From the NCBI GenBank assembly GCA_011032825.1, contig JAADJZ010000020.1, positions 310,001-374,000 on the forward strand: a stretch of DNA of 64,000 nucleotides, given 5' to 3'. Under the pieces are notes generated by a model. That model did no database searches. It saw only the letters and a program-made list of their open reading frames with translations, and was not told where the DNA came from. Numbering within the stretch: position 1 is the stretch's first letter; each line of letters opens with the position of its first letter. Below, one piece after another: positions 8,415 through 22,100 of the stretch. Position numbers and translations under genes: made by a program. The DNA is from Massariosphaeria phaeospora (taxonomy: Eukaryota; Ascomycota; Dothideomycetes; Pleosporales).

Positions 8415-11400
8415 TCACGCCTTGCTCAGCATCCTTAGAACTTCCTCCTTCTCCCCCGTCGGCAGCGTAGACAGCAGGCTCACGACACCCCGAATCCCGC
8501 CCTCGCGGTCCTTCCGCATCAACTGCGCCACCTCGTTAGCAATGCCCTCTTTCTTCACCAACTCGACGCGCTCATGCACCGTCTTGCGGTTCTCCTCGTA
8601 CCACACCGCCACGCTCTGGTCGTCGTCGTCGAACTTGGGGATGTTGCACCACGCCTTGAGCATCTCCAGGCCGCGCGCACGGGTATAAGCGTCGGCTTTG
8701 GCGCCTTCGACGGCGGGCGCGGCGGCGGCGGCCAGTTTCTTGAGAATGTACTCTTCGTTGAGACGGCGGCGCAGACGCCAGTAGAAGAAGCGGCGCGCGT
8801 TCTGCCAGCGGAGCGATGAGCGGATCACGCCCTTCGCTTTCATGCGGCCGGCGCGGTCGTGCAGGTCGGCGAACTGGAGCGAGATCTGGTTGTAGATGGG
8901 CAGCAGGTTCTGCTCGCGCTCGTTCATCTCGGCCTTGATGCTCTGGAGCTTGTCTTGCGGCGTTGACGGGTCGTTTAGCTTGCGCTTGAGCTCGCCGTAC
9001 GTCGTGTCGAGGCGGGCCATGGTCTCGAGCTGGCGGTCCTTGCGGTATTTGATGCCGACGATGCCTTCGGGCTCGAGGACTCCACCACGCGAGTCTTCAT
9101 CAGCATACATCTCCATAAACTGCGGGTTGATGGTCGGGTCCACGACGACCCATGAACCACCGCGAAGTTCGCCGTATGGGGGAATGTAGACGAAAACGGG
9201 CTGCTCGAACTTGACGAGTGCATCGACAATGTAAGAGCCATACTTGAGAACTTCGTTGAACATGTCGCGCTGGCCACCCGAGAAACCACGCCAGTTGGCC
9301 AGGATCATCAACGGCAGTTGCTCACCGTTGTTGAAGTCCTTGATAGCTTGAGCAGTCTTGAAGGCCGAGTTCGGGTACCACACGCCACCAGCTTCCGACG
9401 TCACTTGTTCGATCGAGTCGGGGTTGGCAGGATCGGCTGGCGTGACATTCTCAAGAGACCGAGTCTCAACGCCAATGACACCGATGGGGATACCACCAAG
9501 ACGGGCACGACCGACGACGACGGTCTTGGCCCAACCGGCGAGAGCCTCCTCGAAGGAGTCTTTGTCGAAAAGACCAGATAGGAAGCCCTCGTCGTCCTCT
9601 TTACCAGCAATCAGATGCCTCACATCGTAGGCAGCTTTGTTTGGGGGGTAGTAGGACACGTCACGATTCCACTCGTCTGCGGTGGGCGATATCGGGACCG
9701 GGTTGCCCTTCTTATCGGGCACGTAGGAGATCCACTTGATAATCTTAGAGACACCCTCAAAGTCATCGGCCGCCGTCATGTGAGAGACACCGTTGCGGTA
9801 CATGATCTGTGTGCCACCGAGCTGCAAGTTGGAAGTATAGACCTCGCGACCTAGCAGTTTGTTGATAGCCTGCGCACCAGTGAGGATGATTGGCTGTCCC
9901 TCGATCTGGATGGCACGCTGGCCGAGGCGAACGAGGTAGGCGCCGATACCTGGATACAATTAGCAAAGGAATAGAAGCGGAAAACAGACAATACATACCG
10001 ACTGATCGGCAGGTGACCAATGTAATAGTGAAGATGTCTTCGTACGCCCTCGACGTCTCACCGGCAATCAGACCAGACCCTCGAAGAGATTCTACGCCAA
10101 GACCGTCTTCCGCACCAATGATGGTGGTGATCTTGTACCGTTGCTGTCCGTCTGCATTCACCTTTTCGCAAATGACATCCTGGCGCTTGCCATCCACAAA
10201 GCGGCTGTACTTTTCGGGTGTCAGGTACAGATACTCAAAACCAGCCTCGGGCTTCTTCGGGTCTTTCCATGCGACTTCGAAGTGGGGGATAAGCTCCTCA
10301 GCAAGACCAATGCGAGCACCAGAGTTCGCCGAGAGGTAAATCCGGGGAATGCCCAGCTTCCGTGCCAGCTCAGAGCATTTGTGGAAGAAGTTGTCTTCTT
10401 GGGGACCAAATGAACCGATCTTGAAGGTGATGTCGTTGGCAATGATGATTAAGCGGCGGCCGCGAGGGTATTCCGGGCTCCTTGCTGTCATTATCCAGCC
10501 AATCATGCCGATAGTGTTTTGTCCTGGGTCACGGTTCACTTCAGCGAGGTTGTCGTTGTCGTCGAGAACCAGTTCGTAATACTCGACGCACTCGCCCCTG
10601 GGGGGCTGCTTCTCTCGAAGGTGTGGGTGCTTCGCAACAGCCGCGCTCCAGCTATTCTCGGTGGCTTGGCGGAAGAGCTCCGGGAAGTCATATACGTACT
10701 GTGTACCCATAAGATGAGCCTTGTACCTCTTTGGCTGCAGCGCGCCCTTGGTCGGATAGGGAGTGTTGACTGGCTGTAGGTGAAGAGAGCCAATCTTGGC
10801 GGTTCCACCAATGCTGTGGAAAACCCATTTGCCGGCCTTCTCCGACTTGCGCTCCGCGTACATCTCCACGTTGATAACATAGCCGGATGTGTTGGTGATG
10901 ATGACGCGAAGAGGGTACGGCTGGTTAGTGGCGGGATCGGTAACGATGATACGGATCTCAGCGCCAGAGACTCGCAGTCGCCACAGTCGCCGACCGAACC
11001 GCTCCAGGAATCCAGCAATAGCCTCCTCGACCACAGCCGGCTCAAGAGGAAAGACATGAGAGAAGTTGATGAAGATATGGTTCATGTCAGCCTGACTCGT
11101 GCCAATAATCTCGAGTGCATCCAGGATGTCGGTCATCAACCTGTCCGTCTCGGAGATCATGTACTCGGCGGTCGGGATATCTTCACGTAGGCGACCAGAC
11201 CTGACGACAGCGCGCAAGAAGTAGCGCTTGTCACTCTCGGCGCCTTTGCCCACGGCCTCGTAGATGTGAATGTTGCGGTTCTCGTTGAACACGGGCTTGA
11301 TGTTGAACTTGGACAGACGCCCGAGCTCAAGCTGGAAGGCAAGGGCAGGCTCAACGTGCCGAATGCTGTCGTCCTCGACGTATGTAGGGCCGCGGAAGGT

Positions 11401-14400
11401 GAAGTAGCCGGGATAAGTACCGTCCTTGTGTCCGCAGATGAAGGTCACGCGACGAACGCGGCGGGCCTTGAGCTCGTCTGCGTGCTCTTCAATGATGGGA
11501 AGGATGCGATCAAGAATCTCTTTGTCGTCAAGGCTTTCAGCATCCCGGACAGCAACGTTGAGAACACCAGTGAGCTCTTCAGTGGTTTCGATATTGGCTC
11601 CGCTCGTGGGGGTACGCTTTAGAGTTAGACCGGCTCTCAGGCCTACCGCGCTTTTCTTCCTCGCACCCATAGCAGGGAAGATTTCAAGAGCCTTGCCGAT
11701 GGCATCATCTGCATCATCAATGTACTCTACAGGGACAACCACACCCTTGCGAGTGGGTTCACCCTCGATACGGGAGTTCAAGTATGTCATGTCGCTGATG
11801 GAGTGGATGCGTGGAGGCCGTTCGAATGCCGGTGTGCCAGGGGTCGTTGGCTCGGAAGACTCGATTGGCAGGCCGAATTCCGACTCCCCAATCTTGCGGA
11901 GAATAAAGTCCCAGGACAGGATGTATTGATCAGAATCGGTGTGGTACTGGATGTCTTTGAGCTGGTAAGCCCGGTAAGCCCGGCGTGTGTACACCTCCAG
12001 ACAAGCGAGGGCAACCCACGGATCTGGGTGGATAAAAAACTGGGGTAGCACATCGAACACAGTGTACCTCGAGTCGACAACCTCCTTGATGATGTCGAAG
12101 TTGGGTTCCCGGTGGTCCCAACCACTCTCGCCATATCGCGATTCGAGTACAGCGGATCGGAGGATGTGCTCCATCTGGGACGTCCTCTCCTCGAGCGACG
12201 GCATGGCGCACTGGATGAGAACCTCGCGAGCCTTGAGCGACACCTTGGCGGTTTGTCTCGATTCCAGTTCAGTCAGTTTCTTAAGCGCGCCCTTGAAGTA
12301 CTTGGCCACGTTTCCGACACCCGGCTTGTTGGGTCGGTACAGATCCAAGATTGCGATAATGAGGTTGTTCTTTGCGCTGACCCGAGTATGAGATAGAACA
12401 GTATGAACAACACTGATAACGTTGTCGCGGTTCTCGTCACGAAGCCTGAGGATAACTTCCTCATCCCGGGCAGTTCGTGTAGAGAACTGAGACTCTACAG
12501 CCCAGTACAGCTCCAGGAGGTTGATCATCACGGCGTATTCATGCACCTTGAGGCCCTCAGAGTAGCGGCTGATGACATCGGTGAGGGGAGCCAGAGCCGC
12601 CGTCAGGAGGTCAGCGTCGCCTTTGAGAACGTTGTCCTCCAGGAACCGCTGGAATGCCTTGCTGAGCTGCTTTCCAGGAAATTCTACGCTGCGACTCTGT
12701 GCTCGATCGACGATTTGAGAGAGAGCGGTGTCTAGCTTCTGCGGCATGCGAGCATGGAGAGCAGATGCCTGAGCATTCCATTCACCGTAAGGGAGTTCGG
12801 GATCCCGGAGCACATCCAGAAGTTCTTTTAGTGTGCTTTGCATGACAACCTGGTTGTCGAACCCCTGGAGGATATTCTGAAGTATCTTGAAGAGATCTGC
12901 GAACCTCTGCGGAGGCTTAATGCCCATGACCTGCGGAGGGCCAAGATCGGGCAAAAGACCCAGAAACGGCTGAGCCGATTTGACCTTGGATGGGTCATCG
13001 AGCGCAAGTATACCTAGGATGTCGCCAGCCTCGAGGGCCGCTCCCGGCTGCTTGATCAGATTCACAAAGCCGTCCTCCTGCGCGATCAAGGGCATGTACA
13101 TTTTCATAACCTCAACCTCAGCGAATGCCTGGCCCTTCTTAATGTGATCGCCGTTTTCAACTGTGAATTTGACGAGTTTACCGGGAGAAGGTGTCCGGAG
13201 CTGGGTAGGATCGTTCTCTTGTTCTAAGAGACAGGTCTTGCCGTCGACAGACAACCGAGTAGCGCCAATTTCCTCTTTCCAATAAATGTTGTGAGACTTG
13301 CCGCTAAGTAGAATCAACAAACCGCCGTCAGCAAGCGCCCGTACGCCAACGGAACACTTGGATCCGTTGATGAAGAGAGTAAAGCTGTCCACACTCGATC
13401 GCGTGGCGGTGAACTTGTATCGGTAGCCTTCATAGATGAAGTCGACAGGGAACACGGTCTTCAAGACATCCTTGGACGGAACCTGGCCCTTCTCCAAGCC
13501 GGTCTTGTACTCGCTGATGCAGGCTTCGCTTGCAATGTGAGCCTTAGTGACGGCACCGGAGATGACAGCGACCATAGCATCGGGTCGCTCTGCGGTCAGC
13601 TTTTTCGAGATGAGCTCGTCCAGCCATCCGGTGGTGATGGTGTTGTCCTCGAAAGCCGGTGTCTCGAGCAGCTTGATGAGGTACTCCACCGTGGTTCGGA
13701 AATCACCGCGGATGCTCAGCTCCTTGAGTGCAACAACCATGTGTTTCCGCGATGCTTGTCGGTTCTCGCCATATGCGAAAATGTGACCGAACTGAGAATC
13801 CGAGAAGCTATGAATACCACCAGCGGAACTAACCGAAAAGTAGCCCCAGACGTTGGAGCTACTCCGGAAATTGAGATCATGCATAGTACCGCCAGAGGGC
13901 TTGAAACCCTCATCGGGATCTTCCGACGTAATACGGCAGGCTGTCGTGTGACCTTTGGGGGTGGGACGTCGCTGATTCTGGGAGCTGCCCTCCTTGGAGA
14001 AGTCGAAATCGATGGGCGTGGCAGTGTGGGGATCGGCGCCGTAGAACAATCGAATGTCACGGATGCGGTGTAACGGAAGACCCATGGCAATCTGCAGCTG
14101 AGCGGCCGGCAGATTGACACCAGTAACCATCTCCGTCGTAGGATGCTCGACCTGGAGACGGGGGTTGAGTTCGAGGAAGTAGAACTGGTCGTCGGCGTGC
14201 GAGTACAGGTATTCCACGGTACCGGCCGACACGTAGCCCACGAGCTTCCCGAGGGAGACAGCAGCCTTCTCCATCTCGTGGAAGGTTTTGTGCGGGGCAA
14301 CCGTTACTGGCGCCTCCTCGATGATTTTCTGATGCCGCCGCTGTACGGAGCAATCACGCCCAAACAGGGAAATGTTGTTGCCGTACTGATCAGCGAGCAG

Positions 14401-15476
14401 CTGCACTTCCAGATGCCGCGCGCTGCCGGCGAGCTTCATGATGAAGATGGGCGACCCTGGTATTTCCGACGCCGCTGCCCGGAACAGCGCTTCAAAGTCT
14501 TCCTCGCGGTCGACCTTGCGGATGCCCTTGCCACCACCGCCCTCCGAAGCCTTCACCATGACGGGAAAGCCGATTTTCTTGGCCACTTCCAGGCCCTCTT
14601 GGTGGGTTTTCGTGCAGCCCTTCTGGTATATGTGGTCCTCGACAGTCACGATGCCGTGCTTATCGACCTTGACCGTGTCCACGCCCTCGCCCGACCACGG
14701 GATACATGGCACCTTTGCGTGTTGTGCGACGATTGTGGAGGAGATTTTGTCACCGAGTGACCGCATAGCCGATCCAGGGGGACCGATGAAGACGATCTTC
14801 TTGGGCGAGGCGGCGAGTGATTCGGGGAGCTTTGGGTTTTCGGAGGCATGGCCCCTGCAGGTTCGTCAGTTTCAATTGCAGGTATTCGCTGTCGCTGTGG
14901 TCCCTACCATCCTGCCCACACGGCGTGGACGTTCATGCGCTCGGCAACATCGACGATAAGTTCGACGTTTGCGTAGTTGTTGTTGTTGGTGCCCCCAGGT
15001 ACCTGCCCGCACATTAGCCCATCCCCTCTTGCTGCCGAATCGCAAATCGTGAACGCACCTCAACATACTGGTCCGCCATGCGGATGTATTCGGCGTTAGC
15101 CTGCAGATCCTCAGGCGTCGCCATGACGGTGAACTGGATCGCCCGCTCGTCGCCAAAAGTCTCGTATGCCCATTTCCGCACCGATCGGATCTCCTTGACG
15201 GCGGCGATTCCGTTGTTTGCAATGAGCACCTACAGCACACGCCCAGTTAGCCCACAACCCTCGCCAATTGCCCAGGAGCCTGGAAAACAAGCAACTCACA
15301 TTTGTAATGACGGTGTGGCCATCGTTGGCGGTCACAAAGTCCTTCACCTTGCCCGGCGCCGCTACGCCGACATGCGAGCCGCCGATGAAGTGTGGTGGCA
15401 GGTTGTACTTGGCAGCCGACGAACTCGGGGCGCCGTTGGCAGAGCCATTGACGCTGTTTTTCTCAGCTCCAGCCAT
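8415..15476 (-). CDS. ACC1: Acetyl-CoA carboxylase (biotin carboxylase + BCCP + carboxyltransferase)
   Basis: Five exons: 15476-15300, 15229-15059, 15002-14908, 14854-9999 and 9949-8415, all GT..AG, giving 2277 aa, the usual size for fungal cytosolic ACC. It carboxylates acetyl-CoA to malonyl-CoA with biotin, ATP and bicarbonate, the committed step of fatty-acid and polyketide precursor supply. Order seen: N-terminal biotin carboxylase ([22 protein letters not shown]-grasp loop [24 protein letters not shown]), biotinyl site EVMKM with Lys about residue 732, long central region, then the carboxyltransferase ([48 protein letters not shown]). Start is the first ATG of the exon ([10 protein letters not shown]). 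The three short 5' exons and the intron splitting the carboxyltransferase are supported by exact family continuity across each junction. No disabling change seen. Confidence 0.97.
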
Positions 15477-17265
15477 TGTGTGTTGCGGAGGCCCCGTGCA
15501 CGAGGGGGAGCGGTGTTGTGTGTGTGGAGGAGGAGCAGAAGTCGCCGGGTCGGAGGAGCGCAGGCGGTGAACTTTTCTGCTGGCTGGGGACGAGAGCTCG
15601 GGCGTGGTCGGGGGGGGGGTTCGCCAGGCCGGCAATAGATGACGGGGAGAACAGAGGGCAATTAGGTGCGGCTGGCTGCGAGAGTCTGGGTGGGTTTTGC
15701 TGGAGCTGCCGGTGGGATGTCGCCGGAGCACTCGATATTAGAAGCAGCGGGCCGTTTATAGGCTGGCGGGATGCCTCTGTCGTCGTCTCACCTCCGCAAG
15801 CACCGAACGAGCAAACGTCGGCCGCAATGCAGGACAGCCACGAGAATTAGAAGGAGAAAAGAGGGAAAAAAGTGACGCGGGTATATGGCGGGCGGACAGG
15901 CAAGACAGACAGGATCCAGAGCGTGCGTATGTACGGGGAGGTGTGGTGATTTATTGTTAAAAAAAAAGCCTGTAGCCACGACACGGATCTCCCCAAGCGC
16001 ATCCGCATCCACATCCCGAGCTGAGCTGTTGAGCAGTGCGCACACGCCCGGGCCTGCCCACGATGCCGAAGCGGGCAAGGCGCTGCAGCTCAAGACAGAA
16101 GTGCCCCTGTCGTCGCCGACACCCTCCGTGCGCGCTTCCGAATTGCGGCCAGCCGTCGGAACACTTGGTGTCTGCGGTTCGGACGGCAACCACGCGCGCG
16201 GCCAGCGGAACAACGCCTGGATACAAGTTCCTGGCGTCGTTGTACCCTTATCGGCGCTGACAGGATTTAATTCCAGGAACATGTTGACCGCAATAACGGT
16301 TAACGGTTAACATCGTCTTTATCTTTTCTCGTTGATACATGCTGACAACTCCTTCCATGACAGGCAGGCAACAGCAATCCGCCACGCACCACCCATCCAT
16401 CTCACCAAGTCCCCTCTTTCTCTATCTCTTCCATCCCATCCACCCCCGACGGCACCCCCAATCCCATCCGACACACCCCTTCAGGCTTCAACGCACCAAC
16501 CCTGACATTGATTCAACACCAACCACCTCGGGTCTCCGCCCCGCCGCCGGACTCCCCCATCCACTCCCGATCCCGCCCAATCACGCACCCTCACCATCTT
16601 TAAGCATCGTTCCCAAAATACTCTCTCAATGATCGGACGGACATCTCGCATCGTCCGAACAACATATTTCAATTGCGCCTACTTACCTGCGCATCTGCAC
16701 TTCGCAGCAGGCTATACACTCCGTACATGTACATGGTAGTTCGACAAGCACATGCGCCATCCTGATCCTGCCGTTACTTCATGATAATGTTCCGAACCCC
16801 ATTCCGAGACTCCGATCTCACATCCCAATCCCTGGCCAACGGTCCGACCCTTAGCGACAAGGCCCTGCGTGCCTGCCTACATAATCGTACGATTCCCCGA
16901 TGGCCTGTGCTTCCCCGACCTCTACGTACCGCTCGCTACACTATCTACACACTACCACTCGATCCATCTACGTCCATATACGAAAACAGCTATCTATCGA
17001 ACTAAACAACTAATCCAGCCTGTGCAAATAATATCCCCGCCAAGAAGAAAAACTCCCCGATCACAAACCACAACAACCCGCCGAAAAACAGCCCGAAGGC
17101 AAACCATCAAAACTTCAACTCGTTATTTGATTTTGAAATAGTATTACTAACAAAATCCCATCTTCCTTACTTCTACGAGGTACGTAGTGAAGACAACTTC
17201 TACAACCCCCTTTTCCCATCCTCCTTATCTCTTCACCCACACAAATAAAAAATCTCTCTCTATCA
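15477..17265. other. ACC1 upstream region
   Basis: Nearly 1.8 kb without a supported gene. It contains a (G)10 tract near 15610, a CACACACACAA run just upstream of the ACC1 ATG, and long C/T/A-rich stretches towards 17.2 kb. GC-rich open frames here have no domain character. Probably the ACC1 promoter and leader plus the 3' flank of the methyltransferase. Confidence 0.4.
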
Positions 17266-18483
17266 TCACGGCCGCACCATCTCCTGATCAGCCAGCTCCG
17301 CCTCAATCAGCCCCTCAGCATCCGCACCCGCTTTGTGGAACCTCACGACCTGCAAGCCCGCCTGGCCGAGCAGGCCGCTCCACTGCTCCTCGGTGCGCTC
17401 GCGCCCATTCAGCAACGCCATCATATTGACATCCAGCAGCGCCGGGTACAGCGGCACATCCGTCTCGGGCAGAATCCACTCGAAGATAATCAGCTTGGAG
17501 TAGCCGCGCTCCATGGCCGCGGCAATGTGCGTCATGATGTGCACGCACGCGGCGTCGGGCCAGTCGTGGAAGATGTACCGCAGGTAGTATGCGCGCGCGC
17601 CTTGCACCGGCTGCGCTTCGAAGAAGTCGATCTTCTGGCGCTCGATCTGCGCGGCGAGCGCGGCAACGGGGATGCTGTCGAGGACGGCGGGCAGCTCCTG
17701 CAGCACGAGCTTGCCGGGCGCGGCGGGGAAGGCGTGCTGGAAGGCGGCGATGTCGTGGCCCTGCCCGCCCGCGACGTCGACGAGCAGCACGGCTTCAGCG
17801 TCTGTCTTCGCGCCCGCGAGCACGATGCCCTGGACGTCGAAGGTGGTGAACCAGTCCGGGCGGTTCGCGATCGACCCCGCCATGAAGGCGTTGAAGTTGG
17901 CCATCATGGCGGGATCCTTTTCCAGGTAGGCAAACAGGCCATCCTGCGTATGGTTGCAGTCCTGGAACGGGCCCGGCGCGCCGTCGACGTGCGCGAAGCC
18001 CGTTTTCTCCAGATAGCGCGGCAGGTTGGCCAGCGCGCGCGTCGCGAGGTCGAACATGAACTGGTAGCCGCCGAGCAGCGGCGGCGCCATCAGCGTCTGC
18101 GAGATGGGCGTCGCTGCATACGTGTGCAGGGCCGTCTCGCGGAAGACGCCGAGGGCCACGAGCGGCCGCATCAGGCGGATGAGCAGCGCCTCGGAGGCGC
18201 CGGTGCTGGCTGCGAGGGCCTTGCTGGTCTGGGGTTTGCCGGCCGCCACGAGGGCGGCAAGCACACCGGCGCGGATCAGCACCATCAGACTGGCTGGGGC
18301 GTGGGGCGACATGATCAGTCCCCATATGGTCTCTATAGGGGACTCTACCTTGGCTTTGGTGGCCATGACAACACCCATGAGGCGTTTCCGCGAGGCTTCG
18401 TCGTGGGCGACATCGACAGACAGGGAATCGAGGTCGGCGGCCAGTTTGGCAATGCGCGCCTCGATGCTGGAAGAGTCGGGCAT
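17266..18483 (-). CDS. SAM-dependent O-methyltransferase (plant COMT-like, class II)
   Basis: Single exon, 405 aa from ATG at 18483 (MPDSSSIEARI); an ATG at 18510 would add nine residues. The N-terminus has the helical dimerisation and winged-helix part (SHAPASLMVLIRAGVL-like; GASEALLIRLMRPLVALGVF). Motif I of the SAM fold is LLVDVAGGQGHD at about residues 234-244, and the catalytic His sits in RYIFHDWPD at about 303-311, as in fungal O-methyltransferases acting on phenolic or polyketide hydroxyls. Substrate unknown. GC-rich and uninterrupted. No polyketide synthase or peptide synthetase lies beside it in this window, so it is not shown to be part of a cluster. The GC-rich 403-codon antisense frame is a shadow. 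Confidence 0.9.
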   Translation of the reverse strand: MPDSSSIEARIAKLAADLDSLSVDVAHDEASRKRLMGVVMATKAKVESPIETIWGLIMSPHAPASLMVLIRAGVLAALVAAGKPQTSKALAASTGASEALLIRLMRPLVALGVFRETALHTYAATPISQTLMAPPLLGGYQFMFDLATRALANLPRYLEKTGFAHVDGAPGPFQDCNHTQDGLFAYLEKDPAMMANFNAFMAGSIANRPDWFTTFDVQGIVLAGAKTDAEAVLLVDVAGGQGHDIAAFQHAFPAAPGKLVLQELPAVLDSIPVAALAAQIERQKIDFFEAQPVQGARAYYLRYIFHDWPDAACVHIMTHIAAAMERGYSKLIIFEWILPETDVPLYPALLDVNMMALLNGRERTEEQWSGLLGQAGLQVVRFHKAGADAEGLIEAELADQEMVRP

Positions 18484-19838
18484 GCGGTAGGTAGTCAAGG
18501 GGTGTACCACCTACAGTGTACGGTGGTCTGGAAACACGACAATTAGACGTAAGCAGTACTGTTAAGAGAGAGCTAGGAAACGAACAAGTTGAAGGCAAGT
18601 GGGATAAACTGCGTACGCTACATAGCTCAGTTTATACCTCAATATCTACCGTACGATACAGTTCTGCCCTCCAAGTAGGTTGTCGAAGAGGCGTCCCCAA
18701 CCAGGCCCTAAAGGTTCACTGGTCTCTACTTAGTCTTGTAGGTAGCCCCAGTCCAGTTGGCTAACTCTAAACACTGCCCTAGTAGCGTCTAAAGCGCGCC
18801 TCTCAACGTCTAGCTAGCCTAGCGCTTGCACGCGAGGATTCTCTAACATGTATGTAGTAACGTCCACGGGTGCCTTGCGAGTCAGGTCACGGGCGGGCGA
18901 GTGTAGCTCACTTGTACTAAGCCTCTACCTAAAAATACACGACATGACAACGGCAATATATATATATACTCTGGACGTTATATCAATTCACTGTAGTTTC
19001 TACATCAAGTTTCTATGTTCGGGCGTTTGTGGCCTGTCTCATGGCACAGGCGCTCCACAGCGTCGTTGAGTTTGAGTTGGTGCATGGTAGATGTGATGGA
19101 CTCTAAATGACATCGATTGATGCTCGTGTGTATTGTTCGAGGTGGTGTGCACTCCTAGGAGGTTTGGACGAGAGTACGCGCTAGTCTATCTATATCTAGG
19201 ACTTAGGGGGGTTGGTTACATAACGCGCTTCTATTTTAGGTCCTCCGCCAACTTGTCCTAGATTCCACCTCCAATCTACATAACACGCATTCGGCTCAAG
19301 CCTTGTCTAGCTATGGGCTGGATCAATCCCTACTACTCCCAAGCTATCCTCCCAACCAAACTGTACACTGTTCGCGACTGTTCGTGCGAGTTGAGTTAGG
19401 TACGGAAGGACGCGGTCGGCGGCATGTTTGGTGCTCGGAGCTTGCGTGCTCGGCATGAGGTCGCAAAGCAAAGGCGACGTCAGGGCGTCCACCATATTTA
19501 CCGCTGCAAATAGATAGTAATAAGCCGAATCTTGCGCAGCTGCGCTATTTAGTACAAGTTGACATCTGCGCGAGTAGCGATTAGCAACATCTCTATTATA
19601 CCACGTATAGCCTACCCCAACGGTTACTCCCAGCCCTCTACATTACTTCTCCTGCTGACCATAATTGTTTTACAAAAAGCGACACAGAGTGACTGCTTGC
19701 TGCAAGCCGAAAAACAGCCCAGGCGACGCACAATACTGTAGACTACTCGGTACCTTATCAACGATCAAATATCAAGATGATCAAGATGATAGATTGATTG
19801 GATTGGATTGATTTAGAAACGGCTTTGCCACCGATACA

Positions 19839-19841
<3 letters not shown>
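18484..19841. other. TA-rich gene-free stretch
   Basis: Rich in CTAG/TATA steps (for example TAGCTAGCCTAG, TATATATATA near 18958-18967) and without a long frame. The composition differs sharply from the GC-rich methyltransferase next to it and suggests a RIP-decayed repeat; no homologous copy was seen in the window. Confidence 0.35.

Positions 19842-19871
<30 letters not shown>
19842..19871. repeat. (TC)15 microsatellite
   Basis: Fifteen uninterrupted TC dinucleotides. Confidence 0.95.
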
Positions 19872-19873
<2 letters not shown>

Positions 19874-20020
19874 GCACGAAGCGCCATCTACCACTTAGCC
19901 CCCCTCTCGCTGCCATGAATATCACCCCCCTATATAGTGGTAGGTACGCGCATGCAATACCCTACCCGCGTGTCTCTCGCAAATGCCTAACAAACATAAG
20001 AAAATATCCGATGAAGAATC

Positions 20021-20043
20021 AGTAGTAGTAGTAGTAGTAGTAG
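20021..20043. repeat. (AGT)n microsatellite
   Basis: Seven complete AGT trinucleotides plus AG, in the 3' flank of the NudE gene. Confidence 0.95.
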
Positions 20044-20309
20044 CAAAGCGCATAGTCGGTATCGGGTACCTGCGTCGCTCGTCCCCACCCCGTTGCATAC
20101 CACCCAGTCGGAAGCGCATCACACGGCAAGTTGACCGGCCCAAAACTCCACACCCAATGCCAGAAAAAAAAAGAGCCGTGAAAGGTATAATGCCAGAGTC
20201 AACCCAAAGAGACCGAGAAAGGACCGCGTGAACGAACGATCGACATGCATGCAGCTACCCGCCGCATCTATGGGCGTGCTCGGGGGCGTGCTGTGGTGCC
20301 ATGCCACTC

Positions 20310-22100
20310 TTAGTAAGACTCTCCAATCTCGCTCATCTTGCGCGGTCGTGCGGGCGGTCCCATGTCGCCCTCTAGGCCAGAGCTGGTCCGCCGGCCTGCG
20401 CTCTGTCGCCTTGGCAGTCCGCTCGGTGTAGGGATGCCCGTCTTGTCGATGGTCAGGCGCCGTGCAAGTGGGGTGGCCGCGTTGCTGCCGTCACTGTCGT
20501 TGTTCGCGTCCGGCTCCCGTACAGAGTTGGAGATCGAAGCAGATCGAGCGTGTCCGCCGGACTGGCCGCTCAGCGAGCTGCGGGGCCGCGGGATTCTCCC
20601 CTCCAGCCCGTTGATGGAAGACGTTGAGTAGTGACCCAAGGGTGTTCGCGTGCTGCTCCTGCTGACTGGTCTTGGCGTGCCACTCTGCGAGGCTCGACTG
20701 CTGGGGCGACTGCCGCCTGGCTCCCGCGATCCAGTTGGGATACCGAAAGACAGACGGCTTACCCCGGACTCTACCAAGCCGTTGACTGAGGAGGCCGTCG
20801 AGGCTGCTGATGCCCGTTTTCGGTTGCTCCGTACGGTCACTGTGCTCGGTATATGGTGCCCGAGCGCACTCCCGTTTCGAGGACTCGCACGGGGCGGGGT
20901 GTTGGTCGGACCTGGCAGTTTGGATCTCGCAGAGTATACCCGTTCTTCGAGCTTCTGCATCTTGCCAATTAGCCCTCGAATCTGGTACAGAGAACCTGAC
21001 CTGGGCAAACCGCCTGGCGGTGCGTTTCCGCCTACACTTGGCCTCGGGCGCGACTCTCCCCGTGGTGGAACAGTCGTTCGGATGGAAGGCGTTGTGCGGC
21101 CAGTGGCTCCAGACATTGTCGACATGGGAATACTAGGCCCACGCGAGTGTCGTGGTTGCCGTGATGTGTAATAGCCCGGTCGCGGGGTTGCGGCGGGGTC
21201 GAGCGCGATGGAACTCTTGCGCATGGGCATGGGGGTGGAGGGTATTGGCTTCGCTGTGGTGGATGCCTCCGATAGTGGGGGTGATGGCGGGGTTGTCTCT
21301 AGACGTGCGGCGTCTGGTTTGGTATGTGGCGGGGTTGATGCCGTTGTTGGGGAGGATAACGTGGTTGCAGAAGTTGAGCTTTCTGAGACAGGTGAGCGGG
21401 GCCGCAAGGAGTCACTAGCAAGCAGATTTGAAGTCTTGCGCTGGTGGTGCCTTTCGATGGTCTGCTCCGCAATCCGCAGCTTCTCTTGCACGATCTCCGC
21501 CTCGATGCGCAGATCGGAGAGCTCCTCCCGCAGTCTCTGGGTTTCTATCCGCAAGCCCTCGCGTTCTTGCTCTCCCATCCGCATCTCCTCCTCGAGCATG
21601 ACCGACCGCTCAATCGCCACGTTGTACTTGGACTCGAGATCCTCGAGCGATGACGTCTGGTTGCGTGTCTGCCGCTCGAAGTCGTCATTTTGTACCTCGG
21701 TGTCGCGGAGCTTGAGATGCAACGTGCGTTCGGAGTCGCGCAGGCTTGTGATTTCCTTTTGCAGGGCATTCTGTGCGTTCGTAGCCTCGGTCTTGCTTTG
21801 CTTGTATTTTGTCTGTGCGCAAGTCAGTAATCACTCGAGCAGAGAATCGCACCAATAACATACCTTCCACTCGTCGACCTGGTATCCGAGACCTTCGACC
21901 TTCTCCTGCAGCCTCCGTTCCCGCTTCTCGCTCTCCTCGACGTCCTTCTCTAGCTCTGCCTCGAGCTCCTTGCTGGAATTCTGGAAATCCTCCAGCTCGG
22001 CCTCAAGGGTCTCGTACTGGGCTTTGTAGTAGGCCAGCTCTTCCTCCATGTTCCGCCAGCCTCCGCTCGGGGGAGAAGAGGGCATATCGCCGGCCGCCAT
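20310..22100 (-). CDS. nudE: NudE/NDEL-family nuclear distribution protein (RO11-like)
   Basis: Exons 22100-21864 and 21812-20310 with a 51-bp intron (GTATGT..ACAG, phase 0) give 579 aa. NudE links Lis1/NudF to dynein and is needed for nuclear migration and spindle positioning. Seen: an N-terminal coiled coil over about residues 20-190 with family hallmarks ([76 protein letters not shown]), then a long Ser/Thr/Pro/Arg-rich tail that is presumably disordered and phosphorylated. The start is between two in-frame ATGs, 22100 (MAAGDMPSS) and 22085 (MPSSPPSGG); relatives usually begin close to the second. The frame is open further upstream but that part lacks family character. Confidence 0.93.

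Noticed and set aside
17335..18546. 403-codon plus-strand frame opposite the O-methyltransferase
   Set aside because: Arg/His/Gly-rich translation without domain; it is the antisense of a GC-rich gene with clear methyltransferase motifs.
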